Below, in pieces: positions 1 to 11,156 of a DNA stretch of 64,000 bases (position 1 is the stretch's first letter; each line of letters begins with the position of its first letter). The position numbers and the translations under genes were made by a program. Below the pieces are notes generated by a model that was given only the letters and a program-made list of their open reading frames with translations, was not told the DNA's origin and searched no databases. The stretch is from assembly GCA_963691705.1 (NCBI GenBank), contig OY829541.1:34236719-34300718 (forward strand). The letters are read 5' to 3'. The DNA is from Viola odorata (lineage: Eukaryota > Streptophyta > Magnoliopsida > Malpighiales > Violaceae).

Positions 1-291
1 TTAAATAGAAACAAAATTCACGATAAAGTATATATATATATATAAAAGAATAATTAGACACCTAACAAGATAACAAAAACATAAATATAGAAAAGGATAA
101 AAAATCATTTTTTTATTTTCCTTGAGGATTCATAAGTACAAAACAAACACAATAATGTTACTTTTCCGGGGAATCATAAATCCCAACCAAACACAAAAAA
201 CTAACATTCCCTTCAATCACTCGCCCGAATATCACTTTCCAGGGAGAGTGATTCCAAGAAAAAAATAGCATTCCGTGAACCAAACGTTACC
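1..291. mobile_element. Possible right end of a PIF/Harbinger-type element
   Basis: The end at 270-291, read on the minus strand, starts GGTAACGTTTGGTTCACGG, which resembles PIF/Harbinger termini, and it is followed by TAA, the usual target duplication of that superfamily. The other terminus would lie left of the window, so this rests on one end only. The stretch is AT-rich with a short TA microsatellite near 30-45 and no credible coding sequence. Confidence 0.3.
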
Positions 292-653
292 TAAATGTTT
301 TACTTCCAAGAACATTGCAAGAATAAGAAAAGAAAAGAAAGTATCGATTTTCTTTACGTAAAAGACTAGTACATCTCATCCAAACAATAAGACCGAGTGG
401 TTCTGTAACCGTCGAACAACTCTAGCTTAACCTATGAAAGCCATGAATTTCCCACTGGATAGTTCGCGGAGAACCATCCTTAAGCAAAGCATGCCCCTTT
501 GCAGCATTGCAGCGGAAAGAAAGACCTCAACAAATTGAATGGCAGGAGCACTCTCGAGGTGAGGATCCTATCTTATGTAATGTAATGCAACACGGTTAGA
601 TTCAGAATCTAATCAAAATAGTTTGATAAAGCAAAGAGCAACTTGCTATCTCC
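292..653. other. Non-coding stretch, possible 3' UTR of the gene ending at 654
   Basis: No convincing reading frame. It lies directly downstream of the stop codon of the minus-strand exon at 654-917, so part of it is probably that gene's 3' untranslated region. I see no unambiguous polyadenylation signal. Confidence 0.35.
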
Positions 654-917
654 TTAGCTGGAGGTAAGATTGACATCTTCACCCGGGGTTTCTTTGACAG
701 GAAATTCCTTCTTGCCAGAGTACATAGAAATGAATCGCTTGGCAACTCGAGACAAACGACCCACCAATTCTTGGAGTGATGCAATTTCACTGTTTGTATG
801 TTCCAAAGATGCCCTTATCTGATGTCTATAAGCAGGTCTCAAACTTTTAAGGGATTCTTGGCATTTGTCGACATCAGTTATCAAACTCTCTACGCGAATC
901 ATAGCCTCTGCAATGAT
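654..917 (-). CDS. Last coding exon of an unrecognised host gene
   Basis: Read on the minus strand, a splice acceptor (TTGATATTGCAG, ending at 918) is followed by exactly 88 codons including the stop. The peptide is hydrophilic and helix-prone. It starts IIAEAMIRVESL, has an acidic and lysine-rich middle, a coiled-coil-like stretch (SEIASLQELVGRLSRV), and a short charged tail ending LTSS. I do not recognise the family. The exon starts on a codon boundary, and the candidate upstream exon at 21530-21617 ends on one, so the two can join in frame. They would be separated by an intron of about 20.6 kb containing a MULE and everything nested in it. Base composition and codon use look like host exon. 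Alternative: a decayed gene fragment. Confidence 0.6.
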   Translation of the reverse strand: MIAEAMIRVESLITDVDKCQESLKSLRPAYRHQIRASLEHTNSEIASLQELVGRLSRVAKRFISMYSGKKEFPVKETPGEDVNLTSS

Positions 918-1274
918 CTGCAATATCAAGATAGGCATCTGGTAAAATGGTCCACACACACAAACTCTCCAGAAGGCTTGCAGAGTCGGCATTCAGGAAC
1001 CAACCACATGCTTCAAAAATCAACAGCATGCTTCACAACAACATTGTAGGTAAAGGAATAACCAAAACGATCTATTTAGTCGGGAAAAGGCACCACGAGG
1101 TCCTACCTCTTATTATTTTCATTTTTGTCAGTCCTTAGGTCATTTATTTGTTCAATTGGCTCCCCTCCGTTATAGACGTTAGCACTACCAAGTCTCTTCC
1201 GTTAAAAAATGAACGGATTGTGACAAACGATGTTAAATTCGATTATTTTATTATTTTTTCTGAAAAGTTGACTG

Positions 1275-2594
1275 CATAGTTATCAGAACCGGACCGGACA
1301 GAGAACCGGAAATGGAAATTTGGTGGTTCAACCGGGTTGAACCGGATTGTAGTTGCTGGTCCGTCCGGAACCGTTCGCACATTAAACCGGTAAATCTTAG
1401 ACTATTAAACCGGATTAAACCGGATTGAACCGGCTGGTTTTTTTACGGTAGCATTTTATAATATATCAAAATAAAGTATATTAAGTAGATCAAAAGTTGA
1501 AAATAAAGAAACTATCTAACATTTAAATGAAATGATATTCAAAATTCAAACACACTTAAATATTCAAATTACTTTTATCAATAAAGAAACTATCTAACAC
1601 TGTAAATTTACTAATATAATTTCGGATTTCAGGATTTTTGGTATTGGACCGAAAAACAACCCACACATGAACTCTTTTTTATTTTATTTTTCAGTTGATT
1701 TTTACAATTACCAAAATAAAAGTGAATCTGCTAAATATAGGAACTATATTTTACTTGGTCAAATATTTTAACTGATAAGATTATGTGTTAGAAACTTGAT
1801 TTTGATTAGTCTTTTTTTACTAGTGTTAGTCTTTTTTTGTCAAGTTTAAAAAAAAAAAAATTATTTACTTGTAAGATAAGTGTGAAATAAATAACCCCAT
1901 TTTATTAAAAGCCCATAAACCTTAGAAGCCCAAAAATAAAACTGGAAAGCACAAGCCCATAAACCCACACAAAAATCCTACTTCCATTCCTCATACATTT
2001 CATGTATATAAATACACATTTTTCCTCCTGCTCACAACCCTCTCACGCCGCAGCCTCACCAGCCGCCCCCTTCTTTTATTTTTTTTACCAAACCCTTTCC
2101 TTAATTTTCCTTCATTTCAGCCGCACGCCTCATCTCTCCCTTCTTCCCTTAATTACAACAATCAATGCCATTTACTTACAATAATCAATTGATTTCCCCA
2201 TTAGCTATCCATTTCCTTTATTTTTGGTGATTTTACGGTAAGTAGTGGAAGCGAGTTTGGTTGTTTTTGCCTTGCTTGCTGCCGCGTCAAGAAGAAGAAC
2301 CTAAAGGAAAGAAGACGCGAAGAGAGCAGAGGAAATGAAGTGAAAAAGTAAGAAAACGTCGCCGTTTTGGGCCCATGGGCCGTCGAAACGGCGTCGTTTT
2401 GGGCCGTGGGCTTCGAACCAGCCAGTTTGACTGAAAACCGGCCAGTTCACCGGTTCGTTAAAAACTGACCGAGTCAACCAGTCCAACCCGGGTCACATGC
2501 ACATCCGGTCCGATAGCTGAATCAGACCGAAAATGTAAAAAAGCCCGGTTGAACAGGACGAACCGGCCGGTCCGGTCCGGTTCTGATAACTATG
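1275..2594. mobile_element. hAT-like non-autonomous transposon nested in the MULE
   Basis: The left end CATAGTTATCAGAACCGG is matched by its reverse complement at the right end. The copies of GTTGACTG at 1267-1274 and 2595-2602 are a perfect 8-bp target duplication, the hAT length. Subterminal regions are full of short CCGGTT/AACCGG repeats in both orientations, as expected for transposase-binding subterminal motifs. The interior at 1995-2230 looks like a promoter and leader (TATATAAATA near 2004, pyrimidine-rich downstream), so this may be a deletion derivative that kept the 5' part of a gene. No transposase frame is present. Confidence 0.85.
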
Positions 2595-2602
2595 GTTGAC
2601 TG

Positions 2603-3273
2603 TGCATGGCCCACTTTATCAGATTTTTAATTAAAAAAATTAACAAAAATATTCAAATTTAAAAAATATTTATTTTCCTTTTTTCTTTTTCTTTTTCTTT
2701 TCTTTCTTTTTCTTTCTTTCCTTTTTCTCTTCTTCTTCTTCTTCTTCTCTTCTTTTTCCACGGCAACCAGCCACCAATCCCACTCATATCCTCCTCCCAA
2801 TCAATTAAAATCAATTAATCAACAACCACCATTTGATTCAAGAAAAATGGCCGCTGCAGCTCCTCCACTTCCGCCGTCCACACCCCCAACCGCCCCTACT
2901 GGCATCCCCGACACCAAAGATTCCACCACTTCCTAGTTCTGTTTTGCCTCCGGTGCTGGAGGAAGAAGATGGTTTGATTGCTGGGTTTAATTTAATCGTT
3001 GGTTGGTTTAATCTTTAGTTTGGGTTTAATGTTAGTATGGATTAATTTGATGCTCGATTGAATTGCTGTTGGGTTTAATTTCTGTTTGGTTGAATTGCTG
3101 GCTTGGATCGAATTGTTGTTTGGTTGAATTACTGCTGGTTCGTCAGTGGCGCCGGTGATGGAAGGAAAGAAACGGAGTTGGGTTTGGTGATGAACGGATC
3201 CGGGTCGTGATGAACGAATCCGGGTTAAGTATGAACGGATCCGGGTTATTTATTGATTTGATTATTTTGCGTA
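2603..3273. other. MULE interior: polypyrimidine tract and leader-like DNA
   Basis: Holds a CTT-rich polypyrimidine microsatellite (about 2670-2760), then a proline-rich GC-richer stretch and repeated TTTAAT/GGTTGAATT-type sequence up to 3240. The motif GATCCGGGTTA/AATCCGGGTTA recurs around 3190-3250 and again at 20530-20540. No credible gene, although 2833-3018 is open. It resembles the leader and promoter of the captured exon that follows. Confidence 0.4.
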
Positions 3274-3450
3274 ATGGATGTGAACAAGGAGGTGGACCTG
3301 ATAAACCTCAAGTTCGCTGACGCGAGGGAGGAGATAGAGATGGCTATGGATTCGAAGGAGACTGTGTATTTCAATGAAGAGGCGGAGTGTGGTACAATTC
3401 AATATAACTTCTTTTGTGTTTTGAATGAAATTTCGTTTCCTCAACTTTGA
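3274..3450 (+). pseudogene. Captured host-gene first exon inside the MULE
   Basis: An ATG at 3274 opens 59 codons, too short for many ORF callers. The first 39 residues (starting MDVNKEVDLINL, with an acidic run through EEIEMAMDSKETV) are well-formed, soluble, helix-forming protein unlike transposon coding. At 3391/3392 there is a splice donor (G|GTACAATTC), and after it the frame degenerates to an unconvincing tail. The region to 3577 looks like intron, and the gypsy element then interrupts it. From memory it resembles the start of a small conserved plant protein, but I cannot name it. Inference: an exon captured by the MULE, still with its ATG and donor. Confidence 0.5.
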
Positions 3451-3577
3451 ATAATATGCAACCAACCAGTGTAATAATTGTTCATATGTTTGCCCTTTTG
3501 TTAATGCCTTGATAGATGGTTTGAGGTAAATTTGGTGAAGCTAGGCTATATATTGTATGGAGATTTGCAGTGGTAAT

Positions 3578-4148
3578 TGATAACAATCCACCTAAGGAAA
3601 AGGGTATTTCCGTCTGTTGCCCTGAACTGAAAAAAGAGATCACTGTTCCCACCTTCGCGGTAGGTAGAGGGACACCGCCTCCCCCAGAGGCTGACGCCAA
3701 GAGGGCAAAATAGCGCTCAGGAGTTTCCCCAAACAAACCTTCTAGATGGCTCGAGGAGCTGTCTCATTCTGAGGAATACCACGCGTCAGGGGGACCACTC
3801 AGTCGCTACCCTATCGTGGTAGCATTTATCCCATGGCTATCGCCACGTTAACATATCATCCGAGGGGCGAACCACGATCCCTAACGTTAGGGATAACTCT
3901 CTAGCTATCCCCAAACGCGGAAATGCTCAATTCTTCTATATATATACCTCCCCCTCAAAGGAGGCAGGTAAGCCTTATCTGACTGGCCCAAGCTCTGCCA
4001 AATTCAGTACACATACTGACTTAAACATCGGAGTGTTTCCGCCGGAGACCCCCTCCGGCGTATTGCAGGTACCGCGGACCGTTGTGAGCACCGATCTGAG
4101 AGGAGCTGTTTCGCCATACATCCTTCGGCAGAAGACAAAATCTTATCA
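3578..4148 (+). repeat. 5' LTR of the Tat-like element
   Basis: It matches 19920-20490 over the full 571 bp with six mismatches seen by eye. It contains a TATA-like CTATATATATAC at 3936-3947, followed by a CT-rich stretch, a good candidate for the element's promoter. It ends at CTTATCA, 3 bp before the primer-binding site. Confidence 0.95.
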
Positions 4149-4151
4149 AAT

Positions 4152-4169
4152 TGGTGCTTTCGTTGAGAG
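4152..4169 (+). promoter_or_regulatory. Primer-binding site of the Tat-like element
   Basis: TGGTGCTTTCGTTGAGAG begins 3 bp after the LTR and would pair with a tRNA 3' end finishing in CCA. I do not assign the tRNA. The sequence matches the TGGTGCTTTC-type sites common in plant gypsy elements. Confidence 0.75.
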
Positions 4170-4467
4170 TATTGGTTCTATTAAGTGAGCATCCTTAATA
4201 ACCAAGCTCCTCCTCCCCGAAGCTAGAAGGATTATGGCCTCAGAGTCAGATCCGGCGCTGTCCCAAACTTCCAACATCCCATATAACACCCGCAGACGAC
4301 TGTTTGCCTTCGCTACCTCTGATACCTCCACCCCAGTGCAGGATGTCACTGCGGGAGAATCAGATCTTCCTCCTGGGTAAAGTTCGGAAGAAATTACATT
4401 CCAGATTTGCTCTCCCTTCTCTCACGTAGCAGGAACCAGTCGTCTTACCCCCCAAGCAGGGAGATCC

Positions 4468-5529
4468 ATGATGGGTGAAGCGGACAACCCTTTCGCAAAT
4501 TCAATAGCAGCTCTCCAAGCTCAATTGGATCAGTTGACAGAGATGGCTGCTGGATTTACTCCTCATGCCTCGAGACCTGGTGTGTCCTCCCAAGTAGTTT
4601 TCACTCCGTCCATTGTCAATAAACGACCATTATCGCCCCGACAATCCAGAGGACTCCCATCCTCCTTACCATTCTCACTGGCCCCCATAAACATCCCGCC
4701 GCTCACGCGTGGACCTGCTGAACATTCTGGACAATACAGGGGAGGAATCTCTATCCCTGAAGTAGCTCGCCGACGTGATGAGTACAGAGAACATTGGGAT
4801 GATCGACGAGGGGATATATTGAGAGAGCCATCTCCTAGATACAGTGAAAGATCTAGCAGCAGAGGTCGACGAGCTCGAACTCCAAGAAGCCGCAGTCGAT
4901 CTCCTAGGCGGCATCAGGAATATGACCCTCAGAATCCCAGATATGACGTTGAAATTCCACACCCGCATCAGCCTCATGGGGTCCCTGATATTAACGTTAG
5001 CCATCCGTTCAGTTACCGTGTCAGGCACCACAGAGTCCATCGACATGTGAAACTCCCAGCAGAATCATATGATGGCACGAAAGATCCTATTTCTCACCTT
5101 AATAAGGTGAAAGATTTTGTGCAATTCCAAACGCGCAGTGACGCAGCATTGTGTCAGATCTTCGTAATGACGCTGTCAGGTGTGGCACGTCTCTGGTTTG
5201 AGGGACTCCCGGGCGGGTCTATTGATAATTTTTCTCAGCTGGAAGAAAAATTCAAAAGTCGGTTTAGCACGGCTATTCCTATCAGGAAGTCTGCAGCTGC
5301 ACTGTTCGATATCCATCAAAAACTGCAGGAATCGTTGAACAATTTTTTAGGTCGATTTGATCTTGAAATGTCCCTAACGCCAGGGGTCACTATTGATTTT
5401 GCGGTTGAGGCCGCAAAACGCAACTGCCGATACGAAAAATTGAGAGACACGCTAACGGTGGACCCACCGATGACCCTGGATGCGCTGAGGCTGAAAGCGC
5501 ATAATTATGCGAGAATGGAAGAGGAGTAA
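4468..5529 (+). pseudogene. gag: gag of the Tat-like element (353 aa, ends at an in-frame stop)
   Basis: Structural capsid/nucleocapsid polyprotein. Residues 1-120 are low-complexity linker; about 120-155 is an Arg/Ser-rich basic stretch (SSSRGRRARTPRSRSRSPRR); about 190-330 matches the retrotransposon gag domain (LPAESYDGTKDPISHL and GVARLWFEGLP). Translation stops at TAA 5527-5529, but the downstream frame beginning at 5551 is in the same phase, with the CKFHK..GHSTDVC nucleocapsid motif near 5878-5920. The stop is therefore most simply a nonsense mutation within one gag-pol frame. Start chosen: the ATG at 4468 (a second ATG is next to it at 4471). The 4149-4467 leader has no earlier in-frame start that I trust. 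Confidence 0.85.
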
Positions 5530-5550
5530 AATAGAGAATGGATCCGAGAC

Positions 5551-8500
5551 ATGCCAACGGAACCATACATGACCCCTAATGCTTTGCACAGCAACGCCCC
5601 TGACGCGCGACCCACTGATGATCATGGACAACGAAAAGAGCATACTGCCAAGGCCTCTAATCGGCAGAAATTCAATTTCTCGAAAGGAAGACCCGGAGGG
5701 TCCCCCACTCGGAAACAAGCGGATCCGCCAAAAGGCCGGATATATGATCCTGACCTTCCATCTCTTATACTCCCAAGGGCTGAAATCCTAGCGATAGTCC
5801 AACAGCGAAATCTGCCCATTAGATATCCAGCTCCTGTGAAGCCAGGAATGATCATGGGAGGAAGGGAAAACGCGTATTGCAAGTTCCACAAGGTCAAGGG
5901 ACATTCGACAGATGTATGCAGAGAACTGAAACTGGCCATAGAGCGATTGGTCGAAGAGGGCTACCTTGGAGAATTTGCCACCAAAGCGAGAGAAGAAACC
6001 ATGAACAACCCAACTGGAATGACAACTGATCAGAGGCAAACGCCTTCACGCGCCACAGGGGCTAACGCAATTCCCCTTGGACAAAATAGAGAATCTCTCG
6101 TCATTCATAGCGATGAGATGCCTATGATTAATATCATTGCAGGGGGAACACCCTACTTTGAGGAGGCCATACCACAAACGCCCAGTCCTGGGGAAAAGCG
6201 CAAGCGAGAAAGCGCCCAGGTAAAAATTAAGGCGATAAACGCCTTAGACAGAATGATATTATCTTTCTCAGAGGAAGACGAAAAAGGCATTATCTTCCCG
6301 CACAACGACGCGTTGGTAGTAACACCCGTCATTGGAAGTCATGGGGTGAGAAGAACCCTTGTTGACAACGGGAGCACAGTAAATCTATTTTCGCTGGAAG
6401 CGTATAACTTGATGAAACACCCTGATGGTGAGCTAGCGCCATGCGTGAGGCCAATTGTCGGGATTGATGGCGTACCGATACCGGTAGCCGGAATAACATC
6501 CTTGCCAGTGTACTTCCGAGAAGACACATCCAAGCGCTCTGAAGAGCTATTATTCCTGGTTGTAGACCTAACGTTACCATACAACACTATACTGGGGCGA
6601 CCGTTCCTCAATCGTTTCGGGGTAGCGATATCCCAAAAACACCTGCGGATGAAATACCCCTCGTGGGACGGAGTGGTCTCAATCAAAGGAGACCAGAAAC
6701 TGGCAGCCGAATGTTATTTGCTTATGACGCAGAGGAGTTGTGACCGCTACGTTTGCGTAGCAGACGATCCTTTTGACGATAAAGAAGAAAAACGCACTCA
6801 GCCACTAGATCAGATGATGTCAATACCTATCGCTGAGGACAATGAGGCAAATCTCTTGGTCAGTGAGAAACTGAGCCCTGAAAAGAGCGTGCAACTAACC
6901 CGACTATTAAGAAAATGCAAGGGAGAATTCGCATGGAAACCAGCGGACATGCCTGGAATCTTGCGAGAAGTCGCGGAGCATCGACTAAACGTCAGCCCTG
7001 AGGCCAAGCCTATTCAGCAGAAACGACGCGCCTTTTCATCAGAAAAAGTAGCGGCTATCGAGAAGGAGTTACTGAAGCTCATGGACGCGGGGTTCATTTG
7101 AGAAGTTCAGTACCCAACTTGGCTGGCTAACCCGGTGCTAGTTCCAAAGCCTAACGGAGATTGGCGCATGTGCATCGATTTCACTGACCTAAATAATGCT
7201 TGTCCCAAAGATTGTTATCCCCTTCCTCGAATTGACCAGCTGGTCGACCAAACTGCGGGGTACGCTTATTTAAGCTCTCTGGATGCCAACTCCGAGTATC
7301 ACCAAATCCCAATGGCCGCAGAAGACGAAGAAAAAACTGCCTTCATCACCCCTAGGGCCACATATTGCTACACCGCAATGTCGTTTGGGCTGAAGAACGC
7401 CGGGGCAACGTTCCAGCGTATGGCGAATAAGATTTTCGAAAAGCAAATAGGGAAAAATGTAGAGGCCTACATGGATGATATTCTGATTAAAAGTCGAAGC
7501 TTCGGAGACCATCTTACGGATTTAGAAGAAGTTTTCAATGTGATGAAAAAATACGGAATGAAGCTGAACCCACGAAAGTGTATGTTCGCGTTTCAAACGG
7601 GAAAATTCTTGGGCTACGTGGTCAGCCGAAAGGGTATTCAGCCCAACCCTTCAAAAGTAAAGGCCATTCAGGATATGATATCCCCGCGAACCGTCAAGGA
7701 AATACAAAAGCTCACTGGCCGTATCATCGCGTTAGGACGGTTCATATCTAAGCAAGGAGAGAGATGTCTCCCCTTCTTCAAGGTCATTCGAAATAAGGCC
7801 CCATTTGGGTGGACAGAGGAATGTGAAAACGCGTTTGCAGGACTGAAAGCCTACTTGTCATCCGATCTAGTGCTAACGAGGCCTGAGTTCGGCGATGAGC
7901 TATACCTATACCTATACCTGGGAGTAGCTGACGAGGTAGTCAGCGCCGTCCTCGTACGAAGTGAAGGGCATGTACATCGCCCTGTATTTTTTGTGAGTCA
8001 CATATTAAAAGACGCGGAGCTACGATACGCCCGCATCGAGAAGATAGCGCTTGCTCTAATACAAGCAACGCGAAAGATGGACCGATACTTCTAAGCCCAC
8101 TCCGTTACCATACTAACTGATCAGCCGCTGAGAATTTTTTTTAGAAAGCCTGAGTCCTGAGGGAGAATGTTGATTTGGGCAATCGAGCTCGAACAATACG
8201 GGCTGCAATACAAAGCCAGGCCGGCAATAAAAGCCCAGGCGTTAGCTGACTTCATAGCGGAGTGCACATTCACCAAGGAGGTGTCGGAAAAACTGTCAGA
8301 GGAAGAATCAGAAAACTCATGCCTACCATTCTCGGAAACGCATGCAGATTCATGGGTTATTCACGTGGATGGCGCAAAAAATCAAGAGCTAGCAGGAGCA
8401 GGCGTTTTCCTGGTGGGGCCAAACGGCATGGAAATGCGATATGCCATAAGAATCCTGCAGCCGTTATCCAACAACGCCGCTGAATATGAAGCGTTGCTGG

Positions 8501-10113
8501 CAGGACTCAGAATTGGAAACACCTTCTCCGTCGAAGCCTCTACCGCGGCGGAAGAACAATACGGTTTGCGCCTAAAGATACGAGGAGACTCTAAATTGAT
8601 AATGGATCAAGTCCTTGGAAACTCCCAAGCCCGAGAACCCGTCATGATTCAATACTTGGCCAAAGTAAAGCGTGAGTTATCGGAGATGCAGAAAAAAGGC
8701 ACTCGGGTCATCTTTGAACACATCCCCAGAGAAAGTAACGAAGAGGCCGATAGCCTCGCCAAGATGGCAGCCAACGCAGACGCCTCCATACCCAACGAGG
8801 TACATTACGGGGAGCTATCCATACCCTCTTTCATGGAGGAGAAAACATCGTTGTGTGTGGAAGAAATAGAAAGTGACTAGAGGATCCCAGTGGTAGAATA
8901 TCTGAAGCATGATAGGCTACCAGAAGAAATTGCGGAAAGAAGGAAAATCCTAAAACAGGCGGCGCGATGTACATATTACAATGGAGAGTTAATACAGAGG
9001 TGCTTTTCCCATCCAGCCGCTAAATGCATAACGGAACAAGAAGGCCTGCATGTGCTAAGAGAAATTCACGAAGGGATATGCGGCATGCACATCGCGAGCG
9101 ATACTCTGGCAGCTCAAGTCTTTCGGTCAGGATTCTACTGGCCCACCATACGAAGAGATTGCCTTAACTTCGTGAAAACCTGTCAGAAATGTCAGGAATA
9201 CGCTAAGATTCCTCGAAAATTGGCCATGCCAATCTCAGAAATAATTGCTCCATGCCCGTTTGCTAAATAGGGCATTGACATATTAGGCCCGTTTCCAATG
9301 GCTAGATCTCAGCTAAAATTCGTGGTCGTGGCGGTAGACTACTTCACAAAATGGGCCGAAGCCGAGGCGTTAGCAACCATCACCACTGAAAACATTTGGC
9401 ATTTTTTCAAACACCAAGTCATCATGCGATTCGGGGTTCCGCGCATACTGGTTAGCGATAATGGAGCACAGTTCACAAGCCAATTCTTCAGGGATCAGTG
9501 TGCAGGATTCCAGATCGAACAAAGGTTCTCTTCCGTGGCACACCCCCAAACCAATGGCCAGGCAGAGGTAACCAACCGCAGCATCCTTAGTGGCATCAAA
9601 AGAAACCTGGAAGGTTCCAAAAAGAAATGGCCAGACGAACTGCAATACATACTATGGGCCTATCGCATGACTGTCAAGACCGGCACTGGAGAGACCCCGT
9701 TTGCGTTAGCATTCGGAACCGAAGCTGTCACACCGGTTGAGATCAGAATGATGAGCCTTCGGGTGGCTCATTTCAGAGAAGAAAATAACGAGGAAAGGTT
9801 ACGTGCTAACCTTGACGCCCTACCAGAAAGACATGAGGAAACACTGCTGAAAACTCTGCACTACAAAAGAAAAATGGCGCAATACCACAACCGGCAAGTG
9901 AGAGAGCGATTGCTTAAAGCTGGGGATTTAGTGCTCAGAGATAGACGAGCGGCAGGGTAGCGCATGGACAAACTCAGCCCAAACTGGGATGGACCGTATC
10001 GCGTCACCCGTATTGTGGGAAGAGGAGCTTACCACTTGGAAACGCTCGATGGAATACCTCTACAGAACTCGTGGAATATAGCCCGGCTGAAGCTATACCA
10101 CGCCAGGAACTAG
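5551..10113 (+). pseudogene. pol: pol of the Tat-like element: PR-RT-RNH-aRNH-INT, six further in-frame stops
   Basis: One frame, no frameshift, interrupted by TGA 7099, TAA 8092, TGA 8158, TAG 8878, TAG 9268 and TAG 9958. In order: gag C-terminus; aspartic protease with VDNGSTVN (Asp codon at 6364; NGS where many proteases have TGA/S); RT with YMDD at 7468-7479; gypsy RNase H to 8091; a second RNase H of archaeal type (IHVDGA with Asp at 8368, AEYEAL, RGDSKL, EEADSL); integrase with an N-terminal zinc-binding region (CQKCQ near 9181) and a catalytic triad Asp 9337, Asp 9457, Glu 9565 with exactly 35 residues between the last two. The tail ends at TAG 10113. All motif residues survive; only the stops disable it. 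Each stop is one C-to-T or G-to-A change away from a plausible sense codon. Confidence 0.9.
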
Positions 10114-10205
10114 CTCGCCCTATCTGGTAACATCAATACTATTCTAACAAGATATACCTTTCTGTGCGTTTGTTGTTGAATAAAATGCAGATAGTGAAGC
10201 ATGCC

Positions 10206-10700
10206 AGGAGTGAAAATCCTATCCTTGTGATGGCTGGTCCTGATCAGACAGCTCACTAAGACGAGGCACGCCCTGGCATGGCTAAGCGTTGGGAGTGAAA
10301 ATCCTATCCTTATGGCAACCGTGCTCACACAGACGGCCCATTAAGACGAGGCACGACCCCAAACGCTCCCGGGAGTGAAAATCCTATCCTTGTGGCAACC
10401 GTGCTCTTACAGACGGCCCATTAAGACGAGGCACACTCCGGTATCCTTGGGAGTGAAAATCCTATCCTTGTGGCAACCGTGCTCACACAGACGACCCATT
10501 AAGACGAGGCACGACCCCAAGGAGAGACCAACTCCGTCCTGGAAGTGAAAATCCTATCCTTGTGGCAACCGTGCTCACATAGACGGCCCATTGAGACGAG
10601 GCACGTTCCAGGGACGCGAGGTTTCAACGCTTAGGAGTGAAAATCCTATCCTTGCGATGGCTGGTCCTGATCAGACAGCTCGCTAAGATGAGGCACTCCC
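10206..10700 (+). repeat. Six-copy minisatellite between pol and the antisense genes
   Basis: The motif GTGAAAATCCTATCCTT begins at 10210, 10295, 10375, 10453, 10545 and 10637, a spacing of 78-92 bp. Each unit continues with a conserved block ending in TAAGACGAGGCAC or a close variant (TTGAGACGAGGCAC, TAAGATGAGGCAC), plus a variable linker. Copies 1 and 6 share a variant core (GATGGCTGGTCCTGATCAGA), while copies 2-5 share another (GGCAACCGTGCTC). The array is therefore a nested arrangement of two unit types. It lies in the 3' untranslated part of the element. Confidence 0.9.
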
Positions 10701-11156
10701 CAAGCCAATCTCCGGCGGAAGGAAGGAGGGGACACTCCAGCTAGAAATTGAGCGGTCGATACCCGGCGAAGTAAGGCTGGAAAGACATCCGTACTGAAAC
10801 AACAACGTCGCAGCAGGCCTAACGGGGCAAGAAAGCTCCCCTGACAACAAAGGGTGATTTGAATCTGAGCAATGCTGAGTCATTCTTGGAAATGCTATCG
10901 AAAGGTAACGATAAGGCCATCGAAAAGGCAGCTGAGGAACCTGTATGAAGATCATATGAGAGCAAAGTGGGCATATCTATAGAGGCGTGGCAGCAAACGC
11001 CACGGGCGAATAATTGCGCAAACAGTATTATGAAACAGAGCAGACAAAGAAGTTCCGTTCAAAAGGGGTAGCCCAACCAAGGCAAAAAGTGATATCGTTA
11101 ATATTACAAAACAAGGAAGGGCTCGTCGGCCGCAAAAATCAGAATATATTTAAAAA
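10701..11156. other. Element-internal spacer, no gene seen
   Basis: Sequence between the minisatellite and the stop codon of the first antisense gene. No convincing frame on either strand. It probably holds the 3' UTR of that antisense gene. Confidence 0.5.

Noticed and set aside
2833..3018. Pro-rich 61-aa ORF in the MULE as a gene
   Set aside because: Low complexity, no domain, ends in repeated TTTAAT-type DNA. More likely leader sequence of the captured exon.
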